From NCBI GenBank assembly GCA_016758965.1, contig JAEPRB010000057.1:62001-126000 (forward strand): 64,000 nucleotides of DNA. Direction: 5' to 3'. The stretch's first letter is position 1. Each line of letters starts with the position of its first letter. Below are positions 47,486-60,900 of this stretch, piece by piece. This DNA comes from Circinella minor (Eukaryota > Mucoromycota > Mucoromycetes > Mucorales > Lichtheimiaceae). The notes below the pieces were generated by a model. The model was not told the origin of the DNA and searched no databases. It was given only the letters and a program-made list of their open reading frames with translations. The translations under genes were made by a program, and so were the position numbers.

Positions 47486-50400
47486 TTATGTTTTCTTTTT
47501 AGTTTTTTTAGCTTTTCTCTTCTTTTTACTCTTAGATATAGAATCTTCTATTGTTACTTCTTCATCTTGTGTTGTTACAGATGATGACTCAATTATATTG
47601 TCTTCAGTGGCTGGTAACCAATTATCTTCCTCTTCTTCAACGGAAGACTCTTCCGTTATTGATTCCGGTAAAGGTTTTTCTGGTTCTATTCTTAAAAGTA
47701 ATGCTTCAGTTTCTTGTTCTTGTTCTTTTGTTTCTATTTCTTGTGAAAAAAACAGATCCTCGTTGGGATCAGGCAATTCATTCTCGAATGTTTCGTCATT
47801 TTCTTTTTCGTCATTGTCATGGTTACCACTATGTGATAAATCATTGACAGGTTGTGCCTCGTTTATTGGTGGAACTAATGTGTCTTGTTCAGGTTCCACA
47901 AATTGCGTATCATTATCATTGTCCTGTGTCATTGTTTCTTTAAATACTTGTTCCTCGTCCTCGCCACAATTCTTGTCTTCTACTTTTATACTATCTGTAG
48001 TAGATACTGTTTCATCCAATTGCTTTGTTTCTTCTTCTTGTTGCTGTTCTTTCTTATTCTCAATTTCATATTCTTGTTTAATTTCTTCTCTATATTCTTT
48101 CTCCTGGATTTGTTTATTGTGTTGTGAGTGTTGTTGTATAGAAAAATCATCAAATTCTTGCTGTTGTTGCTGTTGCAGTTGTTGATAGATATTTAACTCG
48201 TCCTCTGTAAACATATTCACTGATTGATCTTCATCGAATTCTTCTTGTCGGATCTCTTTCTCTAATGACTGATATTCATGCTGTACTAATTCATTATCTT
48301 GTTCTTGTTCATTTTCACTATGTTCATTAGATATAATATCTTCATCTTCACTGTTATCATAGGGTGCTTCATCGTCTGAATTCTCTGATGACGATGAACT
48401 ACTACTACTACTACTACTACTACTTTGACTATGGTTTATATCTTCTTCATAGTCTTCACTGGTAGTTACTGTTGCGGTATCGTTGTCATCTTCTTCATCT
48501 TCGTCGTCATTTTCATCGTTACTATTGTCGTCTTCATTATTCCCATATCCTTGAGCAATAGTATATGGATCCAGTGGAGACGAATTGTATTCTTCTTCTT
48601 CTTCTTGATGATAATAGGTATCATTCAATGAGGCATAAAAAGATTGATGACTTTCCTCAAATTCTTCTTCTTCATCATTATCATCATCAGTATTATTATT
48701 CAAGATAATATTATTTTGAGATTGTACCATAAATTGTTTAGTAGTAGATGAAGAAGGTCGATTAAGTTCATGAGAAGATTCTACTACTGTAGATCGTAAA
48801 ATAGCAGGATCTTTTTTATGAAAATAACTTGCACGACTTTGTAATAATTGAACAAAAGTAGTTGAAAATGGATGGTGTTTTGGAGCTGAAGATGGATCTG
48901 ATAATAATTCAGATACTTTTTTATTAGTTGTTGTTGCTTGATCATCCACAAAGACTAAATTCCATATACGTGATAAATAAGAAGGTAATCCTTGGTGTTG
49001 TTGTTCTTTTTGTTCAATATTGTTATTATAATAATATTCGCCATTTTTATTAAAAGATCCATGATTATCTTTTACAACAAGATAATCTACTTGGGGTCGA
49101 TGTACTACTCTTGCATGTGTTGTTTTATTTGAATGATACCCTCTTATTTTATTGTTAGGTGATGATTGTAAATGTTTAGGTGTCATTTCTTGTTGTTGTT
49201 CTTCTTCATTGGTAGATGAAGAAAGTCTAGGTGATTCAGGTGGTATTGTATTTACAGAGGCTGTATCCGAATGAATATCCATAATACCTTCTGAATTTAA
49301 ACTATCAAATACACGTTGAATCATTTCATAACCCCAATGCATTAAATGATGTTTGCTATCATTATAAACTGTTTGTTGTATTTCCAATCCGGCCCAACCT
49401 TCAGATACTTGTGTTAATGGTAACACTTTAAATGATGTAGCTGTTTCAAAAAATTGTTCTTCTTGTTCTTGTTGTTTGCCTATTTCATTATTTTTTTCTT
49501 GCATAGTAGTAGAAGAGGCATGTGAAAATCCAATCAATATTTCAATAGTATTTTTTGAATCAGAGGATGGATCTCCATCAAATTCTTCGGCAAGATCAAA
49601 TGTCCACAGAGCACAACTATCTTCATCCACGCTAATACGTCGAAATGCATAGAAACGTTGACTGAGGGAATTACTCACTTTTTCAATACCATCATCATCA
49701 TCATTATCATCATCATCTTGTTCTTCTTCGGTGAATTGATCAAAATGATATTCTTGAATTATGGGTTCCGTAGAACCAGTAGCATTCATTGTATCAAAAA
49801 GATGTAAATTACGATTAACATGAAATAAAAAAGGTTGTTCTAAATAACAAGTGTTATTGTGTTGTCATATATATAGGCATATGTGTATACACATAATGTG
49901 TTGTATTCAATATATGTATATATAAGTACCTTGATTTTGAATATTTACTTGAACAGCAAGTCGTTGACGATTTTTTGAATAACCAAGCCAAGTAATGGAT
50001 TCAACTCCTAACAATACTTTAAGATTTTGTGAATTACGTAAATCACTATATTGTATAGGAAATACATGACGACAACCAAGAGCACCTGTATGAATTGTAG
50101 ATGGATCTACTCGTTGAACAATACGATAACAAGGTAATTTAATTCCAGCTGTAGGTTGATCATTATCATTTTGTTGTTGTGTAGCAGCAGCTGTTAAATC
50201 TTTTGCTAGTTCATTGATAAGTATTTCAAATGTATTGATAACATGTCGTACATATAATAATTTAGGATTTTCTTGTTGTGTTAATTCAATAGTAGATGAT
50301 GCTCGATAAAATGGATATGAACGAAAATACTACGTTATTTATTTTATGTTAGTTTTTTTATTTATAGACGTATCTTTCAAAGTGGGTCTTTTTGTTTTAA

Positions 50401-50873
50401 AAAGCAATAATAACTTACAGGAACATTATGAGTTACACCTATATCTAAACCAGCAAAAAACGTAAATATCAATGATCGATAATCGAGTAATGGTGGTTCA
50501 AGTAATAGAATAGAAGCTTTAGGATATTGTTTTTGTAATTGAATAAACCATACATGACTCGATAATGTTCCTAATTTTTTTTTTCATAATAATATATTAT
50601 ATGTAAGATACAACTGTCAAACCAAACCAATTGTATATTGATAATAATATTAATAATATTACCTCCAACAATAACAAAATCATATGTTTTAACTGATAAA
50701 GAGTCATTTATATAATGTGATGATGAACGCTTTCTTAATCGAGTGACTACGGCGTCCGGTAAAAAATGTAATGGAACAACAAATAATTGAATTGATAAAA
50801 GACAAGTAGCTAATAAAAGAGCAGCTGCACTTGGTAAAATTAAAATTGTTTGTAAAGCATATTCTAATAACAT
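47486..50873 (-). CDS. Unrecognised 1038-aa membrane-anchored protein with very acidic C-terminal half
   Basis: Four exons (50663-50873, 50419-50570, 49930-50329, 47486-49839) total exactly 1039 codons including the stop. The N-terminus has one or two membrane segments (LQTILILPSAAALLLATCLLSIQLFVVPLHFL), followed by a short basic RLRKRSS. Next comes a probable globular domain to about residue 400: a TYDFVIVGGTLSSHVWF strand-turn resembling a nucleotide-binding start, ILLLEPPLLDYRSLIFTFF, and GALGCRHVFPIQY. From about residue 460 the protein is low-complexity Glu/Asp/Gln/Ser and ends KKKRKAKKTKKKT. The orientation suggests a membrane-tethered protein with a long acidic tail. No family could be named; the GG-x-LSSH turn alone is not enough to claim an FAD or hydrolase fold. 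Confidence 0.72.
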
Positions 50874-52464
50874 ACTTTCTTTTCTATAAATATAAATATG
50901 TAAATGTATGATATAATAAAAAAGTACGTAGTATATATATATATTTATATATAATTGAGTGATTGAGTGGGGGATAAAGACAAAGAGAAAGAGAGAGTAT
51001 AAAAATCAATTCAAGATTTCAAGTCGTCATTAAAAAAAGATTATTTTAACCCCCCTAAAAACTTACTCCTTTTTTCTTTTTTATTATCTCATTAATTATT
51101 TTATGTATTTTTTAGACTACAGTAAGTAATAACACCAGTGAAGTTATGATAATCTCTCTCTCTTTTTTTTTTTTACTCCTTATTACGTACGTATTTTTTG
51201 TTACTGTTACATATTTACAAAATCAAGATAATAAGAACTCCTGTGAAATTTTCAAGGTTGTTTTATTGATCGATTCAACTAATAAACTTTTATATAAAAC
51301 ATAGACAGACAATTTGAATAAATAACAACAAGTTAATATTATACGTAATTATATATCAAATAAAAAAAAAACACATATTACGTATCACTCTTTGCCTTCT
51401 TCCCACTGTAAAAACCCAATCCCCCCCCCACGCCTCCCCTTTTCTGCCTTGTTCTTAATAACTTTTTATTTATATTATACAGCAAGTGTATTTAAGAAGA
51501 ATTATATTCAGAATTTAAATTAATATTTATTTTTCATGTAAATAAAACCTGGTAATTCTATATAAAAAAAAAGTGCTCTTACGTAATAATTTAACAGAAT
51601 CCCTTGATTTACTCTACAAATTTTTTGTAAACATTTGAAACATATAAAAGCAATGTCAATGAATTAACTTAACAACATTATTGTTGTATTAAAATGAATC
51701 ACAGCGAATAAACTTTTTTTTTTTTTTTTTTTGTAAAACCTGAAAAGTAATACGTAGTATCAATGAAATGGACATAACAATGAACATTATTATACTAAAA
51801 ATGGGATAAAAGTAGGATTAAGTGGCAACATTTTGTAGAATGGATTTTTATTTGATTATCAACTTTTTGTATACATATATAATATGTGTGTGTGAGTAAT
51901 ATACCCAGGTATACATCTACCTAACCTACCTAACTCAACTTCTTTAAGAGTGTCTAAAATACGTATTAAATGTCATACGTACGTAGACTTTAATAAGTAA
52001 AATACACAAATTATAATTTAACACATGATTTTTTTTTCTAATCTATTAATTAGCCTATAGTTGTTAGTTTAAGTACGTAATTATTTTATCGTTTTGAAAA
52101 GAAGAGATTTGTGGTCAATGTTAATTATGACAACAGGTAAAAGGTACAGAACTCTTTTATGCAGATTATTTTCAAGACAAAGAAAAAAAAATGTTACTTT
52201 ATATATATATCTAACTTGATTCTTTCTTACTATAAAGAAATGTTGATAACAAAAATTCATAAATTATACAATGAACTGATTCCTTGTCTTTTTTTAACAA
52301 GACGCAAAAAAAAAAAAAAGGTATATATAATGTCATCATGTATTATTTAGTATAATTGGTCTTAACCTCTATCTCTTTTTAATCACTTGAACAAAAAACA
52401 ACAACATCCAACTACTACTACGAGCTACTATTATTTTATATATTTATACGTTATATAAATAATC
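50874..52464. other. Divergent intergenic region
   Basis: About 1.6 kb between two divergent genes, holding both promoters. Features are a C-rich stretch at 51421-51428 and a T-run near 51714-51732. The PACGTA-like word TACGTA recurs (for example 51186, 51977-51987). No gene recognised. Confidence 0.55.
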
Positions 52465-53138
52465 ATGAGTACTACTACTATAAATGCACTTGATACTTTG
52501 GAGCATACCATAATTGATTTATCTACTATAGTTAATGATAAAAACTCATACATACATCGTCGTCATAAATCATTACCTCCATCTCCTCCACCTCCACAAT
52601 TACAACCTGCAAATAATCGTGATGATCGATATTCATTATCTGATAACAACCTAAAACGACATGTTCAAAACAAGAATGATAATATAAAACTTTTTCCAAC
52701 GACAGAAGATATTATAAATGAAATTAATTATTTAGCTGATGATGTAGTAAAAACAGCTGAATCTCGTGTTGAACATTTTAGACGTGAATATAATGAAACC
52801 GTCTATCAATTAGAATCATTAAAAAGAAAACATCATCGTATTTTACAACAATTAAGAGAACAACAAGAAAATGATCGTATAAAAACTGAATATTATCAAG
52901 ATTTACTTCGTAGACAAGCAAAAGGAGAATTTATTTCACCTTCATGTTATTCAACACCATCTATATCTTCTTCAAAAAAGAGTAAAAAATTGTGAGTTTT
53001 TTTTTTCTCATATAAAAACAAAACATAATACAGTGAATAATAATAATAATAATAATCTTTTTTTTTTTTTATTATAGATTTTCTGCTACATCTCTTCCAG
53101 TTAGAATTATGCGTTTCCTTGGTTTCACTCGAAAATAA
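52465..53138 (+). CDS. Small coiled-coil protein of unknown function
   Basis: Two exons (52465-52991, 53078-53138) join in frame to 195 residues. A Pro-rich segment (SLPPSPPPPQLQP) near residue 37 is followed by a heptad-patterned helix (about 95-155: EINYLADDVV... to QLREQQEND), predicted coiled coil by eye. The C-terminus is basic and Ser-rich. The second exon ends RIMRFLGFTRK. I recognise no family. A good GTGAGT donor and ATAG acceptor support the intron. Confidence 0.68.
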
Positions 53139-53449
53139 AATTTGTTGTTTCTCACCCTCATTGTTTTCTTTTTCTTTTTTTGATGAACGAAAAAGGATAG
53201 CTTTTTCATACTTAACTTATATACCAGTAAAAAAAAAAAAAATGATTTACTCGAATAATGACCCCCACTTTCCACCTTCCCTAATAAAATATATATGATT
53301 TGCAACCCCAAAGAAAATTATTCGTGTCACACAAGATTTTCATAACTTTTTTTTGGCTTATTGAAAAAAAATTGTTTCAACTCCTGCTTTAATTTTTAGA
53401 GAAACTTTTTTTATTTTTTGCTTCAACAAAAAAAAAACAAAAGAAAATA
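53139..53449. other. Spacer upstream of the KH-domain gene
   Basis: T-rich leader; no gene seen. Confidence 0.6.
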
Positions 53450-56400
53450 ATGAGTAATCAACAACCAGGCAATTATTCGGCCATGCCACCTCCACCTTCT
53501 TTAACAGGTGAAGCTTCACCTGTTAATTTTAATGATGCATTATCAAAAGCAAGAGCTATTGCAGAAAAACTCAAGAGTCAAAATGCTGGAACAATTCCTA
53601 CTCCACCTGCTGCTGGTAATATATATATATATATATATATTATTTAAAAAAAAAACTTTTTTTTTTTTTGATGGATGATCGTTGCTGTGGAAATGACCAG
53701 TGATTGTTTTCATGATGAATAACCAATTTTAATTTAAAACTAAATCATTTATAATTTGAACTTTTTTTTTTTTTTTTAGGTATGAAACGTAATTATCGTG
53801 ATGATTCTTATGAAGAAGGATATGATTCTCAATCAAATTTTCGTGGTGGTAATAATAATAGTGGTGGTGATTATTATGACGATCAACGTGAAAGTAAGCG
53901 TGGCATGTTTAATCGATGTAAGTTTTTTTTTTGAGAAAAAAAAGGGAGGAGGGGGGGGAGTTAGGGTATGCGTGTATATATGTGTGTGGAGGAGGGTGAA
54001 GAAGTAGTTAAAAAAAAAGATATTAATATATTAATATATGAATATAAAGATGAATCCTCCTCAAGACCTCGTTATGGTCTTGGTTCAGAAGAACGTAAAT
54101 CATCTACTGGTTATGGTTCTTATGGAACTAATAATTCTGGTATTCCAAGTGAAACTTTTGCACAAGATGAATGTCTTGTACCTAATCATATGGTTGGATT
54201 AGTGATTGGTAAAGGTGGTGATAGTTTAAAAAAAATTGAGCGTATGTCAGGTGCTAAAGTTCAAATTGGTCCAGGTAAATTTTTTAAAGATAAAAAAAAA
54301 AAAAACCTAATGTTATTTTTTTTTTTATTTTTCGGTTGAAAGAGTGAAAAAGAGAAAAATAAACTAAAATATTAAAAAAATTTAGATATGCAAGAACCAG
54401 AACGAAAAGTTCAATTATCAGGTGAAGAAGATCAAGTTAAAATTGCAAGAGATATGATTCAACAAATTGTAGATGATGGACGTGCCAATGAAGCAACAAA
54501 GCATGGACGTTCTAATGATGGATCTACAGGTCCTATGGGTAGTTATGGACCACGTAGTAATAATGAAAAAGAAGGAACAACCATGATGGTACCTGCATCT
54601 AAAGTTGGATTAATTATTGGTCGTGGTGGTGAAAATATTCGTAGTCTTGAAGAACGAAGTGGTGCAAAAATTTTTATTGTTACAACAGATACAAATAGTA
54701 ATGATCGTACTGGTGAACGTTGTGTCAGTATTTCTGGTGAACCAGCCGCTATGGAACGTGCAAAAGCAATTATTGATGAAATTGTTAATGATGAACCTCA
54801 TTCTTCTGGAACCGTGAGTTATTATTAATTTATTTAAAAAGTTGGAGGAGGGAGAAGGGGAATGGGAGTTTAAGGAGGAAGAAAAGGTTTAATTTTGGGT
54901 AAAGAGAAAGAGTGGTTTATATTTATAAAAGATTGAAATTTTTGAATTCTATATATAGGTAACACCAAGTCGTGATTGGAGTGCATATCGTCAACAACTT
55001 CAATCACATGGTGGAGAACGTGGTCATCGTGAAAATGATAGCTATGGTGCTGGTGGATATGGTGGACGTGGTAATAATAATGATGATCCATATGGTACAC
55101 CTTCCCAAGATCGTGGTGGATATGGTGGACGTGGTCGTTATAATAATGATGGACGATACAACAATGAAGGTCGTTATAATAACAATGATCGTTTCAACAA
55201 TCAGGAAGAAGAAGGAGAAAAAGAATCCGTTTTAGTACCACAAAATGCTGTTGGTTTTATCATTGGCAGACGTATGATTTTGTTATATTCTAGTTTTTAA
55301 TGATTTATATATATATATATTTGGTTTGTTGTCTAATATATATTTTTTTGTTTAATTAGGTGGTGATACTGTACGAGCATTACAAGAACAATCAGGTGCT
55401 CGTATTAAGGTAGATCCAACTGGCGATCCAAATGCGCCAGAAAGAGCTATTAGTGTTTTTGGTAAGTTTATTTTATTATCATTATGAAAATTTTCCATCT
55501 TTTTCTTTTAGAAGAGAAAGAGATGAAGATAGTATGTGTGTGTTTTATTCTATTTTGTAAAACGACTCGAACCATTGTTATATATGTTATATATGTGATT
55601 ATTATTATTTGAATGGGTTTTTTTTTTACAACAACAAAATTATTATGCTCTATCAAACAAACAAACAAAAAACAGGTAATCCTGAAGCAGTAGCATTGGC
55701 CAAAAAACTTATCCAGGACAAGGTCACAGAAGGAAATGTACATGTTATCATCAATTATTTTTATTTTTTTATTTTTTATTATGATATGGGAAATCAATTG
55801 CGAGTCAGAGATAGAGAGAGAGAGAGAAAGAAAGAAAAGATTTTTTTTTTGTCTTTACAGGACGAGAATGATAGGTCGATAAAAGTTTATAAAAAAACTA
55901 CAAATCGCAAAGAAAAAAAGAACATATACAACAATATATCTATCTATTATGATTTGTTAGCTTTTTTTTTTGACATAGGAAGCTGGTGGGAAAGAACCCT
56001 CTTTGTTTTCTTTTTACAGACTAACCATATTTTTTTTTTATTATGTGTGTTGCTATGAACTCTTTTTTTTTTATATGTTATGATTTGCACCTTTTTAATA
56101 ATTAGCAGGTTAATCGTGAACGTGGTGGTGGTCGTTATGGTAACGATGGACCTAGTCGAGGCCGTGGGTATGTATATTAGAATAAAATATATATTTTGAA
56201 AATTTGTTATAAATTTATCCTATACTAATAGAATTTATTATATTATATAATTCATGTAGTGGTTATCGTGGAGGTTATAATAACTACCATAATAACCGTT
56301 ACCAACATCAACAACAACATCAGTACCGAAATAACAATTATGTTGATTCTACTGCTGGTGGTGTTGCTGCTGCTGGTGGTGCTCCTGATAATAATGGTGC

Positions 56401-57012
56401 TCCTGGTGGATATGATTATTCACAATATCAGCAATATTATGCTCCTTATGGTGGATATGATCAATATCAACAAGGCAATAATCAAGGTTCGAATACTGGC
56501 GAAACACAAAACCAAGGTAATTATTAACAAATTAGGTAAATGAAGGAACTGCTCAAACAATTAGAATAGAAGGTTATCAGTACGGAAATTACGCATACAA
56601 TTACGATGGCTATGGTCAACCACAACAAGCAACTACCTCCGAAGAAACAAAAAATAATGATTCAAAAGATGACAAGGCATCAACGACAAAAGAAGGACAA
56701 GATCAACAAGGGGAAGAACAAGAAGGTGGAGGTAACAAGAATGATCAAGTAACATCAGATTATTATTCACAATATTATGATGGACAACAACAACAACAGG
56801 AGGGTGGTAGTGAACAACCACAACAACAATGGACTCAAGAAGCTTATTATCAATGGTATCAACAATATTATGGTCAATACCCACCTACTACTACTACTAC
56901 TACTACTACTAGTAGTGAAAATCAAGAACAACCACAAGATCAATCTGAACAAACAGAACAAACAGAACAAAAAAATGAACAAAGTGATTCTAATAATGAT
57001 AATAATGCTTAA
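53450..57012 (+). CDS. RNA/ssDNA-binding protein with three KH domains (FUBP/KHSRP-like)
   Basis: Ten exons in the preferred model (53450-53615, 53780-53917, 54050-54274, 54386-54813, 54959-55271, 55360-55461, 55676-55737, 56109-56167, 56260-56516, 56570-57012) give 730 residues. Three KH domains show GXXG loops: VGLVIGKGGDSLKKIE, VGLIIGRGGENIRSLEE and VGFIIGRRGDTVRALQE. The linker holds RGG/GRY repeats, and the C-terminus is rich in Tyr/Gln/Gly and Thr/Gln/Asn (YSQYYDGQ, WYQQYYGQY), like FUBP-type tails. Likely role: binding of U-rich or single-stranded nucleic acid in transcription or mRNA control. Borders of exons 2-3 are ambiguous: two phase-1 donors (53894 and 53918) and two acceptors fit. 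The 56517-56569 intron is only 53 nt. Exon 8 has a tandem TAG-CAG acceptor. Confidence 0.9.
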
Positions 57013-57094
57013 AAAATAACTTTTTTTTTTAGCTCATCCAAATTAATTTGCTATCAAAAACTTTTTTTTTTATTTTACTATGTGATTTTTCTTT

Positions 57095-57138
<44 letters not shown>

Positions 57139-57970
57139 CTATTTCTCTTATATTTATCTTTTTAGTTATTTACCATTCTATCAAAGATTAAAAAAAAACA
57201 CTATCCGCGTTTGCATAATTTTTTTTTTTTTTTGCGCAGAATTAAAACAAAGTCGAACTGATTTTTTTTTCCATATTTTCTTTTTGGGGTATTGTTAAAT
57301 GATGCCAGTTGGGCCTTTTTTTTTTGTACCTATTAATTCTTAATATGATAAGCAGAACAAAAAAAATCTATCCTATCCGAAAAAAAAAAAAAGTTTTTGA
57401 TTTGTTGTCAAGTAAACAAATCTACAGTACGTAATAATATCTTTATTGGTTTTCTCTCTCTCCCTCTCTCTCTTTTATGTGTCTATTTCACATTAAGTTA
57501 AAATTACGTACATAATCATTTTTAATATAATAACTGTGGATGTGAGATGTAGTAGATATATATATTCTTACTGTTGTTTTTACTACAGTAATTTTTTGTT
57601 TTTCTTTTATACGACGTATATAAATAATGTATATATGATTTGTGTAAATGGGTTAAAAAAAAGGACTTTTTTTTTTTAAGAGAAAAGAAAAAATAATGCA
57701 AAAATGAGATGCTAAAAAAAATGACGAGTGAGTAGAAAAAAGAAGTAACTCAAAAAGATGTTAGAAGGGGATGAAAAAGACAAGCAAAACAAGACGAAAA
57801 CGTGAAAAAAAAAAAAGGAAGGGGTATAAAAAAGTTAAAAAAAAACCTGAATTTCTAAAGGAGGAAAAGAAAAAAGGGGGAAAGATGTAAATGTATGTTT
57901 CTTTTTTTTTTTTTCGGGTGAGCGAGAGAGATGGAGGAGAAGGGTTTATAGGGGATTATAAAAATTTAAA
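57013..57970. other. Intergenic between convergent KH-protein and kinase genes
   Basis: Long T and A runs, the (TC)n tract listed separately, and the 3' flanks of both genes. No further gene. Confidence 0.6.
57099..57135. repeat. (TC)n microsatellite
   Basis: About 18 perfect TC units in the 3' flank of the KH-domain gene. Confidence 0.95.
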
Positions 57971-60900
57971 TTATTCTTCTTCCTTAACATCTTCAAGCAT
58001 ACTACTACTTCCACCACTACTTGCACAACTATGACGATTTATATTCTTTCTAGATGATGATGAAGAAGAAGATGAAGGTGTTGATTCAGTAATACCTCCA
58101 TTTGTACCATTATTTTGGTGTTCTACTGCTCTAGGTTGTTGTTGCTGTTGTTGAGTTGGTGTTTTGATATAACCTCCTTTACCACTTAAATTGAGTGTGT
58201 CAAGTAAAGTGTGATACAAAAACTTGTACGCCCAAACATTACCACGCATTCTACGAATGTCAACAATATATAAACCTGGAAGATTTTTGATTTTACATAA
58301 TTCAACGCTAAATCTAACTTCTTCTCCTGGATCCACCACTGGATCACCATAAACTGTTTCACCAATTTGTAAACCTGTTGTTGAAGCACTTGCTGTCATT
58401 GCCATTTCGTCTACTGCTACTGCTGCTGCTGCTGTTGTTGTTGTTGTTGTTGATGATGATGCAGGACTCGTACCAGGTAACATTGTTGTTGTTTGATTTA
58501 CACCACTTCTTCTCAATAATTTACGGAATGGTGTACTTGTACTCATTCGACGTTTCTTATCCGTGCGTGAATTGGACGAGGAGGAGGATGTGGTAGTAGA
58601 TTCTTGTGATGAAGGACGTTTTCGTCGTTGTCGAATACATTTTAATTTATATTCACCATCTTTTTTAACATCAATACCCATGGATAATAAAGCTTGTTTC
58701 ACTTCTACAAGTACATCTACAGGTGAACCAGAAGTCAATGCTTCTTGATCCACTGCACCATGATGTGTACGTAATTTACTATCATTAAAATCAACTGCAT
58801 ATGATTTTCCAAGTGGCATGGCACGTTGTAATGAACTGAGAGGTCGATCTGTAAACATCATATCACCTGTTGGATAATGAGGTCCATGTCTAGTACCTAT
58901 TTAAAAAAAAAATATTGAAATAATTAATTGATTGTATATAAAATGAATAAAATAAAAATAAAAATAAAACTTACTGAGAGGTTTCTTTTTAAACCATTCC
59001 ATCAATTTTTTACCAGCACTCTTATGTTTATCTTTATCATGAATGACAGTTTGTTCAGATACAGATGGCATGACATGCATTGAACTACGAGATATTGCAT
59101 CAGATGCTGTTGATGAAGCAGTTGTCGCACGATCTTTTCCAACAACAACAACACGTTTTAATCCACTGTATCGTTGATTATTACCACTACTTGTTAATAC
59201 ACTTTGTGCACGTTCACGTGTACCATGCTTATTATTTGTTCGTGTAAAGTTCATTGTCGTTGATTTTTTGTTATTTTGTAATCTTGTAGCAGAAGTATCA
59301 TGTTGTAAATGATCCGTCACTGAATTCACCAATAAACTGAGGGCTTTTCGTCGTCCATTTCGATTGATTGAATTATTATTATTTTCTTTATCATTAGTAT
59401 TATTATTATCATGATGATGATGTTTCAGTGGTTGTGGAGATATTGAAGATGATGGTGATCGTTGACGTCTATTGTTATTATTATTCGGTGAAATTGTAAT
59501 GCTAGCATTTGTAGCTGTTGGGATTTGTGGCGTACTCATGCTCATTAATGATTGTTGTTCTGGATTAGGTGATAATATGGTTGTCTCTTGTTGATTTTGT
59601 CGTTGTATACTGGATAAGAATTTAGCTTGTAAAATAGATCCACTGGGAATGGCTGTTGTCGTAGTTCCATTAGTAAACGATGTGGGGATAGTTGTGTTAT
59701 TATAATTGTTATTAGAGTCTACAGTATCCATTTCAGTAGTAGTACTAGTAACAGTACCAATAGGAGTAGTTACAGCGGCGGCGGAGGCAACAGAAGATTC
59801 TTGTTTTATTTCTTGGTCTTTTTTATTATCGGGAATATCCGAGACTTTTTCGGCAGTGAATTCCGAAGATTCTGTATGCATGGATGCTGGTAATTCTAAT
59901 GCTGAAATATCTGGGACAGATGTAGATGCGAGATCCGTTGCCGTCATTGTACCTTTCACATTACATTCATCCTTTTTATGTTCCACCCAGTCATCCGTTT
60001 TTTGTTGTTGTTGTTGTTTTAATTTATCTAATGAAGATGGCGGTGAGTTCGACATGATCATAATTGAACTATCTCGGCTTTTATTCTCTTTTGGTACACG
60101 TGGAACATCGGAATCGACTTCCATTGACGCCGTCATGGTTGTTATAGTGGGAACAATTTGATCCTTCTCCATATTATTGTCGGAACTTGATGCCGAAGTT
60201 CCTTGATGATCATCATTCACCAAAAGTCCCATGGGCTGCACTGTATCACTTTTCTTTTTCTGTTGTTGTTTTTGAATATTCGTTGTAGTAGTAGTATTTG
60301 TAGATTCTACAACTTGTTGTTGACTCATTGTAGGTAAATCAGCTTCTTGTAGTGTTTGTGCTTCTAATTCTTTCATTGTTTTATCAAATAAATCACGATG
60401 GGGTTTTAACCAATTATGTTCCATAATGATTTGCATCGTACATCTTTTCGTAGGATCCGCAACCAACATTTTTTGTAATAAATCTTTTGCATCCTCACTG
60501 ACAAAATCTGGAAAAGCCAATTGTGTATTTAAAATATACTTGTATAACAAGTTGATATTATCACCTTCTGGATTGGCGGGATCATCATCAAATGGTAAAT
60601 AACCACATAACATGGCATAAAGAATGACACCACAAGACCAAATATCTACAGCTGAACCAACATACATTCCTTCACTTACAACAAGTTCTGGAGCTGCATA
60701 ACAAGGAGAACCACATGATGTTGCCATTAAATCATTTTTGGCAGATGTGAATTGGTTAGCAAAACCAAAATCCGTAATAATAATATTACGATCACGATCT
60801 AATAATAAGTTTTCCTATATATACATATAATAATGATAAATAGAAAAGAAACGTTTAGTTATTGAAAACCAAGCTAAGGAAAGGGGGAGGGGAAAAAAGA

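Noticed and set aside
47481..48185. Long plus-strand Ser/Cys-rich frame
   Set aside because: Antisense shadow of the acidic repeat of the 1038-residue gene.
47486..50873. Seipin or FAD-dependent oxidoreductase identity for the 1038-residue protein
   Set aside because: The N-terminal membrane segment and the VIVGG turn recall these families, but the glycine pattern and following conserved blocks do not fit either.
59706..60161. Plus-strand 151-codon frame
   Set aside because: Antisense shadow of the Ser/Thr-rich linker of the Kin4-type kinase.
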